A DNA stretch of 64,000 nucleotides from positions 558,001 to 622,000 of the forward strand of contig NW_023501039.1 of NCBI RefSeq assembly GCF_014066305.1, read 5' to 3'. The notes under the pieces were generated by a model. That model saw only the letters and a list, made by a program, of their open reading frames with translations. It ran no database searches and was not told the DNA's origin. A program made the position numbers and the translations under genes. Position 1 is the first letter of the stretch. Each line of letters begins with the position of its first letter. The stretch is from Letharia columbiana (Eukaryota > Ascomycota > Lecanoromycetes > Lecanorales > Parmeliaceae). Shown one piece after another: positions 21,783 to 32,878 of the stretch.

Positions 21783-23090
21783 TTCTGCCACCTTCTCAAG
21801 CGGTCACATTATGTAGAACGAGGTCCAGCAAGAGATATCAACATTCAAGTATGGAAGCCCAAAAACGGCGGGTGCCCACTAATGTTTTGCGCTCGCATTG
21901 ATATGGTTTGGATCCAGCGCTAAATGATCGTAGGGGGCTGAAGGATTTGCATCGCTGCTGCCACCAAGTGCCGCAGGCTGGCGAGGCAGTGCTGAATAGC
22001 AAACACTCCCCCAACTCCACACTCCTCAACCCCATGGCAATCGATGCTGAAACTATTATTGCGATCCGGAATTAGTGTAGGAACTGTCGTGGAATGATGG
22101 TTTCCTCGCTAAGCCTTGCAGCTGAATGTTTCCAATTAAAGACAATTTACGTACGTGTAAATCAGTAGGTTGAAAGTATAGAGCAATGAATGGCAACTTG
22201 ATCTTGTTGATGTGAATTATCTTCTAATAACAATCATAATAACTGAGTACCCCGGACCAGACCCAGAACCTCCCTCGTCTTGCTTGTAGACTTCCCATCT
22301 ACCTTCCGAATCATGCGCAGCTTCTCACGACTTGCCCAAATTCCCATGGCGGTGAAAATTGCAGTCTTGATCAGAAGTGCCTGTTCCCTCGAGCTCCCGC
22401 AATTGCTCTCCATCCAGATCCAAGCACTCCTCATACGGAAGTGCTGCCATCTGAGCCCCTTCAGAGCGAAGCTTGTTGTGAGATACAACCGCAAATGTTA
22501 CATTGGTAGCATACGATATGGCCTCGCAAGTGCAGTGACTTTATCCGCATAAAGACATAAGGCCTCTGCCGTCCAGAGCAGAAGGCTCCTTTACTCCACC
22601 AGAATTGTCTTATTACTCAGATGAAATGCTATCTTTCGACAGCGAAAGGATCCTTCTACTTTTCATACGTTTCTCGTCCCTTGAATTATTACCTAAAAGG
22701 AACATACATTTTGAGGTACATACATCCTTCCTGTATGGTAGCGATTCGGCGTCACAAGCCATCTCTCGAGCAGAAAGCTCCTTCGCTCTCTAGAAATGTC
22801 TTTTTCTCGAGGCGAAATGCCATCTTTCGGCAGCAGAAAACTTCCTCACTCTCCAGGACTGTCTTTTCATTTGGATGAAACGCCGTATTGCAGCAGCGAA
22901 AGTATTCTTCTGCTCTTTGAATTTGTCTGGTCTCGGCTTTTCACTGAAAAGGAGCGACGCCAACTCCAAATCTGCGTACCTTAAGCTTGGTCATCACGGA
23001 TACCGGATGAGTAGTCGAATGCTACTTTATAAGCTGGGCGCCTCTAGCACGAAGCCGTACATACAAGACAATCGAAGAAGGCTTCTCTCA
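21783..23090. other. intergenic, contains a degenerate tandem repeat
   Basis: 1.3 kb between the lectin start and the 3' end of DUG2. No gene is supported. The left part should hold the lectin promoter; the right part is the tandem repeat annotated separately. Confidence 0.5.
22575..22955. repeat. degenerate ~62-65 bp tandem repeat, about five units
   Basis: Units begin near 22575, 22640, 22766, 22831 and 22892. They share CAG(C/A)G(A)AAAG-like starts, a CTCC/CTTC-rich stretch, GAAnTGTCT and GATGAAATGCCATCTTTCG-like ends. Units 2 and 5 share AGCGAAAG...CTTCT and a final AAAAGGA. An unrelated stretch separates units 2 and 3. Copies differ at many sites, so the array is old. Confidence 0.65.
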
Positions 23091-26000
23091 TCATCGCAAT
23101 GGCAATTCCTGGAAAACTTTTTTGAATATTTTTCGGCTGTTGTAGAGATTCAGTAGCCGCAGTCTCTCGTTGTCAAGATGAGCACTATCGCTGGCTTGAC
23201 CACAGGGTAAATGCGCCGCCGGAGCATTGAACTCCTGCTCGAGAAAACGGATGGCAGGAATGGACCCACCTTCGCGAATGTAGAGGGGTCTTTGCGAAGG
23301 GCGCTGTTTCTGCGATTTAGTGTCGTCCTTGCTTCTTGCCATGTCGGTGTGGGAGAGTCCGCCACCACCGCTTGAAAGCGTTGAAGATGTCGCTGGTGGA
23401 AGCTTGGGGCTTTTTAGCCCGTTCGAGAGATCCTTCGACGCCCGCTTTTTTGCTGGGCTGGATATTCTTCTTTCATGGCCCTTGGAACCCCATACCTCCA
23501 TCACTGCCTTCTCGAGTGTTTGGAAGATCTCGTTCTTGGGATCCCCCAGCCAGGGTTCAGCCTGGTGTTCTATCTTGATCGTGAGCTCGTTTGAGGAGTT
23601 CAAATGGTCAAAGGCAACTTCTAATGCTTTCAGCAGCTTTCTTTTGACCTCCGCAGTGGTCTGGTTTGGCACCAAGCGGAGAGAAAGGTCCGCTTTCGCA
23701 ACGCGAGATATGATGGTGGAATTTGCAGGGCCAGAATTATCAACACGATGAATGGTAAGCGAAGGCTCTCTCCATCTTGCTTTAAATGATGCGGTGAGAC
23801 TCTCAGCGTCGCCAAGGTCGGGATTGTTGCGAAGTAACGTCCTGCTGATGGCTTCGTACATGGCGTCCTCTTCTCGTGTCATAGCTGGTATATTTTCATA
23901 GAAACCAGGGATGTTGACTTCGCCGTTGGGGCCCGTCAGCCTTGCGAGCAATGCGATGACGTCTTTCAAAGCCTCGTTGATGAGTTGGCTACCGTCGACA
24001 CCACTATGCAGGTCAGGGCGCTCGCTTGCCACTTCGATCGTGGCTCGAATGACCCCTCTGAGGCCGTACGTCAGACAAGGAATATCATCATTGAGCCAGT
24101 AGCTGTTCGCTAGCAAAATCCAGTCGACATCCCCAATGATCTGTTTGTTCTCTTTAATGGCTTCTTGGAAACCTCTTGATCCGGATTCTTCCTCACCCTC
24201 TACCAGGAAAACTATGTCAGAATTGAGCTGTTGTTCGGCGGCTATGTCTGCAGCTGCGTAAAGAGCCGCCAATATTGGACCTTTGTTGTCTGATACACCT
24301 CGCCCATAAAGATAGCCATTGACACCTTGCATCTCGAAAGGATTGGCATACCATGTCTCTTCCCTATTCTCTGCTGCGACTACATCGTAGTGCCCGTAAA
24401 ACATAATGGTCTTGCCGATCGCCAGCCCCTTATTCTTGCCTCTGAATCGGGCGAAGACCACAGGATTCCTGGAATCCTTGGTGCTAAATAGCTCCGTCCG
24501 GGCACCCAACTGCTTGAAGAGATTCCTCAAGTAAGATGCTCCACGCCGGCAGTCCTGGGCATAATCAGGTTTCGAAGATACCGTACGGTACGAAACAAGC
24601 TTTTCAAGAGATAAAACGAGTTGTTCTATGCATATGGGTAAGCTGTAATTATAGAGAGAGTCACTGTCACACTTACCATCGCTAATTCTAGACCCTCTCC
24701 CGGGCCTATTGACGCACTCACTGATGTCCCAAATCGCAATGCACCCGTCATTGCCACCTGTCACATATATCTCATTGCTCTTAAATGATGCAACAGCGGA
24801 AGCGAGGATGAGATGATCATGGGCCCTCCATCTGTTGATGTCCTCGTGGCGCGAATTGAATATCTCGTTGAGGTCAGTCTTTGTTGTTCAAACACAGAAT
24901 TTAGTGGGAACATTACCTTTGTGATGCCATTAGATCCTCCACTGAAAAGGAGACCGTAGCCAACAGCCAGAGCAAGGACGTCGGCGTTGTGGGCTTTCAC
25001 AGTCCGAATCAATTGTCGAGTATCGAGGTCCCAAACATTGACGTCTCCTTCTAAGCGCCCAGTATAGAGCACCGTACCATCGAGTGCCATAGAAAGTACA
25101 GAGCCATCTCCATTCTCTAGTGAGATCTCCTCACTCAAGGCGCCGCTTTCACCGCTGTCCAGGGACCACAGCTTGACTATGCCATCACCACCTCCAGATA
25201 TCAATGTCTCCGCATCGGCGTTATCGGCGTCTAGACCCCTCGACAGCAACATACAGTAGACATAGCCGTAATGCGCATATTGGATTATGTGTTCTCTGTC
25301 TATTTCAAGATCTTGGCCGCCAAAAGCTCGTGTCTCGGATGCGGAGAGAGGGCGTGGTGTGGAGACGCCAGTTGGACCTTTGGAGTCAAAGAAGCGATGA
25401 TTTCGATAGGACGGGTGCAATTTCGGGTCTGGTGGAGGTCTGATGTCCTTCTGTGATAGGTCATACCACTAGGGAGGGTTAGCATGGTGAAGATAAGAAT
25501 CGACAGATATATGAGTGGGGATGTCACTTGTATGCTTGTATTTTGAGCTCCTAGATAGACAGTCTGCAGATCTTGCGAGTAGACGACTGAGAAGACGTCC
25601 CCAACGTCATACGCGGAGTATATCGAGTAAAGTCGATCGAGAGTCTTTGTGCACCAAACCTGAGCACGTCAGTAGGCTTCAAGACGGTTGGTATGTGACT
25701 ACCATACATTGACAATGGCATCTCCAGCGCTTGAAAAGAGGATGGTCTTGTCGATGGACAAGCAGAGACATAGCACACTGCCTCTATGCGCATTGACTGT
25801 CGAAAGCAGCTCGTATGTCTCGAGAGACCACACCTTCCTCTTGTCAGCGACCTTCCCATTGTGTCCTAGTTTCACTGAATAGCATACCAGCAAGTCTCCG
25901 TTCTGCGTACCTGCATACAATTTGAAGTCGGATACCAAGATGGCAAGGATCGACGGCTGGTTCTGGATCTTGTGAAATATCGTCGGAGTGGTGGCATTCA

Positions 26001-26112
26001 AGGAGGTTGGAGGAGCACCTCCATGGCCTTCAAAATCAGTTGCGGCGTCAGACTCGTCATTGTCACTACCACTCTTACCATCAAGCGTCAATGTTGGGAG
26101 TAGATGGGCCAT
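23091..26112 (-). CDS. DUG2: Dug2-type WD40 + M20 peptidase, glutathione degradation
   Basis: Exons leftward: 26112-25888, 25833-25708, 25659-25528, 25468-24917, 24863-24677 and 24625-23091, giving 918 aa. The N-terminal half holds WD40 repeats (VWSLETYELLSTV, GIVKLWSLDSG, VNVWDLDTRQLI, GCIAIWDIS). The C-terminal half is an M20 metallopeptidase: FYGHYDVV, GRGVSDNKGP, VEGEEESGS, DLHSGVDGS and a terminal CGQASDSAHLDNE. This is the Dug2 layout; with the amidotransferase Dug3 it opens the gamma-glutamyl bond of glutathione in the cytosol. The introns at 25834-25887 and 24626-24676 are multiples of three and could be read through, but splicing them gives the conserved WD40 and M20 sequence. Confidence 0.92.
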
Positions 26113-26506
26113 GAGAAAGGTTAGAGACCGGAGCTAGTAGACGTTGCCTTAGCTTAGCCCCGAACGTTTAACGGAAGAGACCCCTAAACGTACCTAGAGA
26201 TCTGGCCCAGTGGGGTAAGCAAAGACGCCGAGGGACCTCCTTGATAGAAGTCACATGCAAGAAGCAATCAACAGCAGTCTCGATTCAACAAGCCTTTTAA
26301 ACTATTTTCAAAGGTCTTCTAACTGAGAAGCAAACTTCATCTTTAAAGGAATATTGTCAGAGCACGCAATACGGGACCCTGCCGCTGTTATTGACCCGAG
26401 GGACCGCTATTGATACCATCAATCTGTTCGATCAATACCACCTGAACGACTGAGCGGTGTTGCTTGCGCATTGGCCCTCTTGGAATAATTGCCAATTTGA
26501 TAGGGG
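26113..26506. promoter_or_regulatory. bidirectional promoter DUG2 / TASP1-like
   Basis: 394 bp between divergent start codons; no open frame. The two peptide-processing genes could be co-regulated from here, which is inference only. Confidence 0.5.
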
Positions 26507-28400
26507 ATGTCTTCTTCGACGCTCAAGCCGCGCCTCATCATCCATGGCGGTGCCGGCAATTACACGAGGGAAAACCTGTATCCACACGCCTGGGAAGTAT
26601 ACTCTTCCACCTTACTGACTATCCATCGATCTACTTCTGCACTCCTTTCTCATGGTGCAACTGCGTTGGATGCTGCCACACATGCTGTGACCTTGTTTGA
26701 GGATTCTCCGCTGTTCAATTGCGGGAAAGGTGCCGTAAGTGAAATGACATTCTGTCCAAAAATTTGTATTGAGATTCATATTCAGGTCTTCACGAGAGAT
26801 GGCACTATCGAATTGGAGGCTTCAGTGAGCAAGTCTCCTTCTTGTAATTCTCTTCGTCTACTATCGTGAAGGATTATGAACAAGTCTGCACATCAATGTT
26901 TCCACTTCTTTGGTTCCCGGACGTCCAAAGCCTGCTCTATGCATCAAAATCCAAATCATTTCAAGGGAGGTGGACAGTAATGACTGTGGCCAGGTCATGG
27001 TGACTCGAGACTTTCGCAAACGAGGTTGTGCTGTCGTTCTTGTCAATAAAGTCAAAAACCCCATCAAAGTAGCACGCGAGATGCTTGTCCGTGGCGAGAA
27101 AGACGATTCAGGAAGCGGCGGCCTAAGCGGAGGGGGTGGAGGGGCGCAGGGTCATTGCTGTCTTGGTGGAGAGACAGTCGAAAAGTTGGCTAAAAGTTGG
27201 GGCTTGGAGATGGTAGACGAAAGTTATTTCTGGACAAGAAGAAGATGGGATGAGCATAAGAGAGGCTTGCATGAGTCTAGAGACGAGAGAGCTTTGAGAC
27301 AAATGGATGTCTGGCCCTACAGTGTTGACTCACATACATTGCTGATAGGACTTGCTATCCTCCAAGCTCCCAGCTCTCGGGCCACTGTCTCAGAAATCGG
27401 TGACTGGCTATCTAAGAAAGCAGCGTGGCGGGTTGGCCCTCAACATATATGGCAAACCCGTGTTCCTAGCGAGCTCAAGCGAGAAAGCGAGTCGCACCAC
27501 GTACTGCATCAATACCTAGGAAAGGCCAGATATTTCACGGAGCAGCAACCCCAAGAGAACGAGATCCGTGGCTCGGAGCCATATTGGACTATTGCTCCTG
27601 AGAAGGTGGCACATTTTGTCAAAGCGAGAGACGAAGGATATGCTTTACACAACAAGTATGAAGAGCACCAAGAGGACAAGTGTCGTTGGCCATTATTTCC
27701 GGAGCAGGACAGCGGATGGGATGGTCAAGCCTATCTCCCACAGGGCACCGTCGGCTGTGTCGCATTGGATCAGTATGGTACAATGTGCGTGGCAACTAGT
27801 ACAGGCGGCGTCACAAATAAGCTTTCAGGTCGAATTGGAGACACGCCTACGATAGGGGCTGGTTTCTGGGCTGAGGAATGGAGCCAGTCGTCTCTCGAGA
27901 GAAGAACGAGACCACCACAAGATCTGTCGTCACGAATTCCCGCAGTTTTGAACGGTCTTTCGGACGGACTGCGCAATGTTATGGGAGACTGCATCCCCAA
28001 CTTCTCAGGCTATCAAGAAGTCCCATCCTTCCAGGAGATGGGACTGGAAAAAGCAGAGAGTATGAGCAGTATCAGAGCCGTGGCTATGTCTGGAACCGGT
28101 AATGGCGACTCTTTTCTCCGTCTCGCAGCCGCCCGTACTGCAGGTGCTATAGTCCGTTTCTCGCCTAACCGCTCTCTTGCGTCGGCAATCAACCAGGTGG
28201 CGGGTTCGGGAGGAGAGCTAGAACGGTCGGCTGGAGACCGCTGGGGTGAGACTGGCGAAGGGGAGGGAGGCATCATCGGTATAGAGCTGGTCGGTGGGAA
28301 GGGAAAGATAGCGTTCGACTTCAATTGCGGCGGCATGTTCAGGTGCTGGGTGGATGATCATGGCAAAGAAAAGGTCATGGTTTTCAAGGACGAGTACTGA
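26507..28400 (+). CDS. TASP1: threonine aspartase / asparaginase-type Ntn hydrolase
   Basis: Exons 26507-26734, 26786-26824 and 26994-28400, giving 557 aa. The opening ([10 protein letters not shown]) and [20 protein letters not shown] are classic for the type-2 asparaginase/taspase fold. The cleavage site [22 protein letters not shown] contains the catalytic Thr that becomes the new N-terminus after autoproteolysis; [17 protein letters not shown] follows. Long insertions before the Thr and the [15 protein letters not shown] segment resemble Taspase 1 more than plain isoaspartyl peptidase. Intron 2 (169 bp) is long and removes an in-frame stop. The substrate is unknown in fungi. Confidence 0.83.
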
Positions 28401-28798
28401 GTCCAAAGATTAGACCCATCAAGACGTCAGAAGGTAGAACCCCCCAAAGCGCGTTTTGTTTGACTCTGGCGATTCTTGAGGACTCTGAACCGTACACTGG
28501 CATCTCCCGGCCAGTCTCTCCGTTCATCTCGCCCTGCCAAACAAGACGAGATCCTCGCGACTCCATCTCGGACTAGGTTATCGTTCATTCGATAAGATGT
28601 ACGAAGAAGGTGTATCACCTGTTGCAATGTTCGTCATGCTAGGCTGACATCTGCTTGACATGTTCCCGTTAGGAAGTTTGCCCGCTCTCCCGACACATGG
28701 TCTACAAGAGGTAAAATAGCATATCGCCTTCTCTCAATTTCCACGAGGCTATTGCCCGTTCCTGTAGCGTATTACTACTCTCTCTCGCACTGTGGGTA
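28401..28798. other. intergenic, no gene seen
   Basis: About 400 bp between two plus-strand genes; only short chance frames. Confidence 0.45.
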
Positions 28799-29506
28799 AT
28801 GTCTTCCCATTCGCTTCCAGGCCTGCCTACTGAGCTCATCGTTCGGATTTTTGAATTGCTCCCAAATTGTTGTGCTGTCGTTGCCCTCCCTGCATCGCCC
28901 TTCGCGCAAACTCTACCAAAATCCGGCAATCTAACGCGGCCGCAATATCGGACGCTGTTCTCCCTCGAGCCATCGAACGTTACACTGACGCTGAAGAATT
29001 GGTCCGATTTCAAACAGCACAGGAACAGGGAATATAAGGCGGCGGAAGAATCGAAAACCGACGAACCGGAAACCGATGAAGCGGATGATGCTCACCACAA
29101 CGTTCTAAAACGCAACGAATATATCGCCGTCAATGCCTCCATCGTCTCAAAGGAGTGTGCAGATTTGCAAACCGAAGCTATAAGCGACTCTTACCAAAAT
29201 CTGCACGGGTCTGAAACTGAGGGACTCCGCCGCACTGGATTCCGAGGCTTGAAGCGCATAAGATACCGCATCCATTGCATAGCTGCTCTGTCCTCGCACC
29301 GAGCCGCCCAAGACGGGTATCTGGAAGCGACGAGCTTGGATGACCTGAAAGGTATGCGGGATGATAGTGCTGGAACCACGCCGAGGCACTACTATATTGA
29401 CATTGATTATTTTCGCATTCATATCAAGACTTCATGGGCCCGGAATGCTTTTGATTCGATTGAGGAGGTGTACCGTGATGAATGTTGTCGCAAGTACTTG
29501 AACTAG
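28799..29506 (+). CDS. short F-box-like protein
   Basis: 235 aa in one exon. The N-terminus LPGLPTELIVRIFELLPNCC matches the first two helices of an F-box, but the third helix is hard to see and the text after residue 30 is low in hydrophobic order. It could be a full-length small F-box protein, or one whose early part has drifted or hides a small intron or frameshift. The rest is charged, with no recognised domain. The substrate adaptor role is inferred only from the F-box. Confidence 0.6.
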   Translation: MSSHSLPGLPTELIVRIFELLPNCCAVVALPASPFAQTLPKSGNLTRPQYRTLFSLEPSNVTLTLKNWSDFKQHRNREYKAAEESKTDEPETDEADDAHHNVLKRNEYIAVNASIVSKECADLQTEAISDSYQNLHGSETEGLRRTGFRGLKRIRYRIHCIAALSSHRAAQDGYLEATSLDDLKGMRDDSAGTTPRHYYIDIDYFRIHIKTSWARNAFDSIEEVYRDECCRKYLN

Positions 29507-29890
29507 ATGAGTTCATGATAACACAAGAGAGGAAAGATGGTAGGATAGACAACTATCTCTCTCGCGGTCAGAGGACAGGCAAGGCAGTTATTTGCCCTGA
29601 TGAGAACACGATGCGCACTGGGCGCGAGAATCGAAACTATGCAGTCATCACATGCAGTATATACCGCAACTGGTCTGAATCGATATCAGCCTAGGCTTAG
29701 ATTTGGATTGAAAGTCTCCTCACCGTGTCAGAGCTTTCCGTGAGACTCCATGATGCGCGCAACCTCTCCGTGTGTCTAGCGGGCCCAACACCCTCAGCCT
29801 GATGCGTGCGTGTAGACCTCAGATGCGCCGTAACGTAGCACGGCACCGCAGCAAATCCGCTCTCAATGTCTTCGACCTGCTATCCACAGC
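29507..29890. other. intergenic, convergent 3' ends
   Basis: About 380 bp between the F-box and ALB1-like stop codons; nothing supported. Confidence 0.45.
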
Positions 29891-30232
29891 TCACTCCACC
29901 CCATCCACCTCCATATCCGCATCGCTTCTCCTTTCCCCCACCGCCGTGTCCGATCTCCCAACCTTCCCATCAAACCCCGCGACATCCTTCATCTCCACCT
30001 CCCCCGCCTCCTCCATTGCCCTCTTCTTCGCATATCCAACTTTCTTCTCCACCTTTTTGGCCTTCTTTCTCGACAACGGCGCTGCTTTCCTGATTGCTTG
30101 GCTCGTGCGCGGTGTGGGCTTTGTGATTTTGTTTTTGGCGAGGCGCTGGGTCTGCTGCCGCTTACTTTTGAGGGTGCGCGCTGTTTTGGGCTTGAGGGAG
30201 GTGGGTGTGTTGGGATTGGAGCGGGAGGGCAT
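29891..30232 (-). CDS. ALB1: Alb1-like ribosome biogenesis factor
   Basis: 113 aa, Lys/Arg-rich, no introns. It begins MPSRSNPNTP and contains LSRKKAKKVEKKVGYAKKR, followed by an acidic EVEMKD segment. This matches the MPS start and the SKKRAKKIERNLKYA core of yeast Alb1, the Arx1 partner on pre-60S particles. The upstream Met at 30433 adds a low-complexity Thr/His/Pro segment and is less likely. The opposite strand carries a long open frame that I treat as a shadow. The family call rests on one motif and overall composition. Confidence 0.65.
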   Translation of the reverse strand: MPSRSNPNTPTSLKPKTARTLKSKRQQTQRLAKNKITKPTPRTSQAIRKAAPLSRKKAKKVEKKVGYAKKRAMEEAGEVEMKDVAGFDGKVGRSDTAVGERRSDADMEVDGVE

Positions 30233-30849
30233 TGTGGGGGGTGGTTTCGAGGCGGACAGGACGGGTGTCTGGTTGATTGTGGGGGAGGTGGCTGCTCGAT
30301 GATTGTGATTCAGATGCAAAGACTTGAATATCGTTTTTGGTGAGGAAGAGGTTGTGTCAGTGTGCAAAGTGTTCGCAGGTTGTTTACGTGTATGGTGGTA
30401 AGAGAAAATGGGTTTGACATGTCGGCACACCAAATTTTGCCGGATTGTAAAATTACGTCCCCCATTTTGTACAGCATTTTATCTTTTGTATTTGTTATTT
30501 GTTTTGGATTGTAAAATTACGTCCCCCATTTTGGATACAGGAATTTTACGCTAGTCATGCAGATCTTGTATAGAACTTTAGAGGGCTGTCGTACAAGCTT
30601 CAACATTGCAGAAAGTATTATTTCTCGTTACAAAGGTCTGCTTACATCTTCTGCAACCTTCGACCTTCTCCTTGAGGTTCACGAACCCGTCTTTCCTCAA
30701 GATTTGATGAAGCTCACCACCAATAATGATGTTTACAGATGAAGTCTCACGTCACTTAGAGGAACGCACTGATTTAATGTAATTGCACTGAGGCTGGAGT
30801 GAAATCCGACTTCTTTCGAATGTTGTAATTCTGGGTACCTCGCTGGAAC
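30233..30849. other. intergenic with a 28-bp direct repeat
   Basis: Region upstream of the ALB1-like gene and downstream of the metalloprotease. Two perfect 28-bp copies lie at 30442-30469 and 30506-30533. Otherwise AT-rich with no gene. Confidence 0.5.
30442..30533. repeat. two perfect 28-bp direct repeats, 64-bp period
   Basis: The same 28 bases, containing AAAATTACGTCCCCCATTTT, occur at 30442-30469 and 30506-30533, about 210 and 275 bp upstream of the ALB1-like start. They may be a duplicated regulatory element or the remnant of a small duplication. Confidence 0.85.
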
Positions 30850-32878
30850 TCACATGAAGGCCGAACACGGGACTTGGCAGTCGATCTGATTTTCCTATTG
30901 GGATAAGTCATTAGCCCCTGCAAAGCTGAGCGACTACCAGATGTAGCGCAGGAACATACCGCGTTCTGATCCCCGTACCGTTCAGCACAGATTGGACCAT
31001 CCCTAGGGTCCCACCCTCCATTTTTACAAGTGGCACAGATTGGACCATCCCTAGGGTCCCACCCTCCATTTTTACAAGTGGCAACTCCTGTCGTGGTCCT
31101 ACTCGTCCAAGACAACGACCCTAGAGTAAATTGAATATAGTCACCAGCATGCTCTCCCGTGATCATTAACGCGGTAGATGCGAGCTCGTTGAATGAGAAA
31201 GCATATGTATCTCCGACGTTGATCGGCATTCCCAAAGGATAGGTATCATTGACCGTCGTTTCGCCGAGGACATTGCCGTCGCTGTCCTTCACGGTTACTA
31301 AGGCAAACAAGTTGGAAGACATGTCTGCACAGTCTTGAAACTCATCGACATGAATAGCGCACATTTCCGTAGGAACCGGTATTGGTGCTTTTCCTTCAAA
31401 AGCAGTCCAAAGCTTCGGATCGGGTGCAGCGTTTGGATCATTAGGATCACTTGGATCGACGAAACTGGCCGGAAAAGATTCCTCAGTTGCATTGGAATCG
31501 TCATAGGTAAAGGTGATTCCAGAGTACGAAGATGTGAAACCGCTTCGTTGCTCGTACACGTTCCTAGGAAGGGGAGCCGTGGCCAACCTGAAGAGATCCC
31601 ATAAGTATATAGCTGACAGGGCACAGCTGTCAGTATCTGAATTCGCGTCTGGACTTGACAATTGGAACCGTTCTGCCAGTAAGGCAAGAAACAGGTGTAT
31701 TAGAGGGAGGATGATTCCGCTCCACGTAGACAGGGGTGCAGACCGCATAACTCACCCAAGTTGGAACAGACGTAAGAGTCGGCTAGAAGAATGTGGTCAA
31801 TGAATGGCTCACTTTTCTAGCGTACTCAGACTGCCGAGGTACTAACCATTGAGCGATGTCCAGTATGCGCCTTTCGTTGCAGCCAAATCCCAGGAACCCT
31901 GGGGCCAATAGCCTGGATTATAATCCTCGATCATTGGATTGGAAATCGTGTACCGCATGTGCCAGGTCTCGTGATACTGGAGATGTGGGATTAGCAGTCT
32001 TCCCGTTGAAATTACTTATAGTCTCAACCGGCTACTTTGTACGGGAACAATTTTAGAGAGAGTCAGGCACAGAAGGAGGAACCGGGCATCAGTAAGCATC
32101 ATTCAAATCACAGTGCAGGGGATAAACTTATTTGATACTCTTGAAGATTGCTCACCATTGACGCAGCGCTGGTATAGTAAAAGGGTTCCAGGATGTTCTT
32201 CTCCTTCGCTGAGTCTGGCAATTTGGTAACCTCGTTGATAACCTGTCCGATCGTGGGTGTCCTGAAAAACAGCGGGCACCAGGTTATATAATGATTGTAC
32301 CACCACAATCCTGCCTTAGTATTTGAATAGCCTACTCTACCCGGGGGGCAGTTGTTTCTCCAATCGTAGCAGTAATAGTAGAGGTAGGCGTTTGAGGGAG
32401 CATTGTCAGTCTCGAGAGCATGCCGCCTATTCAGGTTGTCTCCAATGATTTTCCGATAATTTTGATCCCAGGGCAACCAGCTACCAGTGTCTGCAACGTT
32501 TGCTCCAAAATGGTTGATATACGCGGTGGAAAATGCGCCATTCGGTACATATTTCGTTGAGGCATCGTCAAGCAAACTTGCTTCGTACCATGCATTCTCG
32601 ATAATGGCCTGCTGTTGGGGCGTGCAACGACTGTCTACGAACTTTCTTGAGAGCGCAGTATTTGCAACGGGTTCGTCATCAGTACCTGATAAATCTTCAG
32701 GCGGTGCGATGGTACTTGTTGGCGACGGCTGAAGTGTGGTTTCTGAGGCGGGTGTCCAAGTGGGATTAGGTGGAGGCGCATAGAGAGACTCTAGGTCGCC
32801 TTGAGGAACAGGTGTAGCACAAGCTCGTCGTCCAATGATCAAGAATACATAGACGGATAGAAATTTGGTGTAAGCCAT
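30850..32878 (-). CDS. secreted M35-like zinc metalloprotease
   Basis: Exons leftward: 32878-32156, 31976-31847, 31782-31756, 31672-30960 and 30894-30850, giving 545 aa. A signal peptide is clear (MAYTKFLSVYVFLIIGRRAC). The zinc motif HETWH sits near residue 243, right after the first intron, and ADSY near 286 resembles the region around the third zinc ligand in aspzincins (deuterolysin / peptidyl-Lys endopeptidase). This makes an extracellular M35-type protease likely, though family placement is by motif only. The C-terminal region is Cys-containing and carries a perfect 16-residue tandem duplication (CKNGGWDPRDGPICAT) from 48 bp of DNA. Splicing the last intron gives a short Cys-containing end instead of a Lys/Arg-rich read-through. 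Confidence 0.75.
30985..31080. repeat. perfect 48-bp tandem duplication inside a CDS
   Basis: 30985-31032 and 31033-31080 are identical base for base. The repeat is in frame and adds one 16-residue Cys/Gly/Asp-rich unit to the metalloprotease tail. No substitutions separate the copies. Confidence 0.95.

Noticed and set aside
29772..30302. Long plus-strand open frame opposite the ALB1-like gene
   Set aside because: It is the mirror of a Lys/Arg-rich coding strand (yields Phe/Leu/Ser/Pro-rich text) and has no domain or promoter logic.
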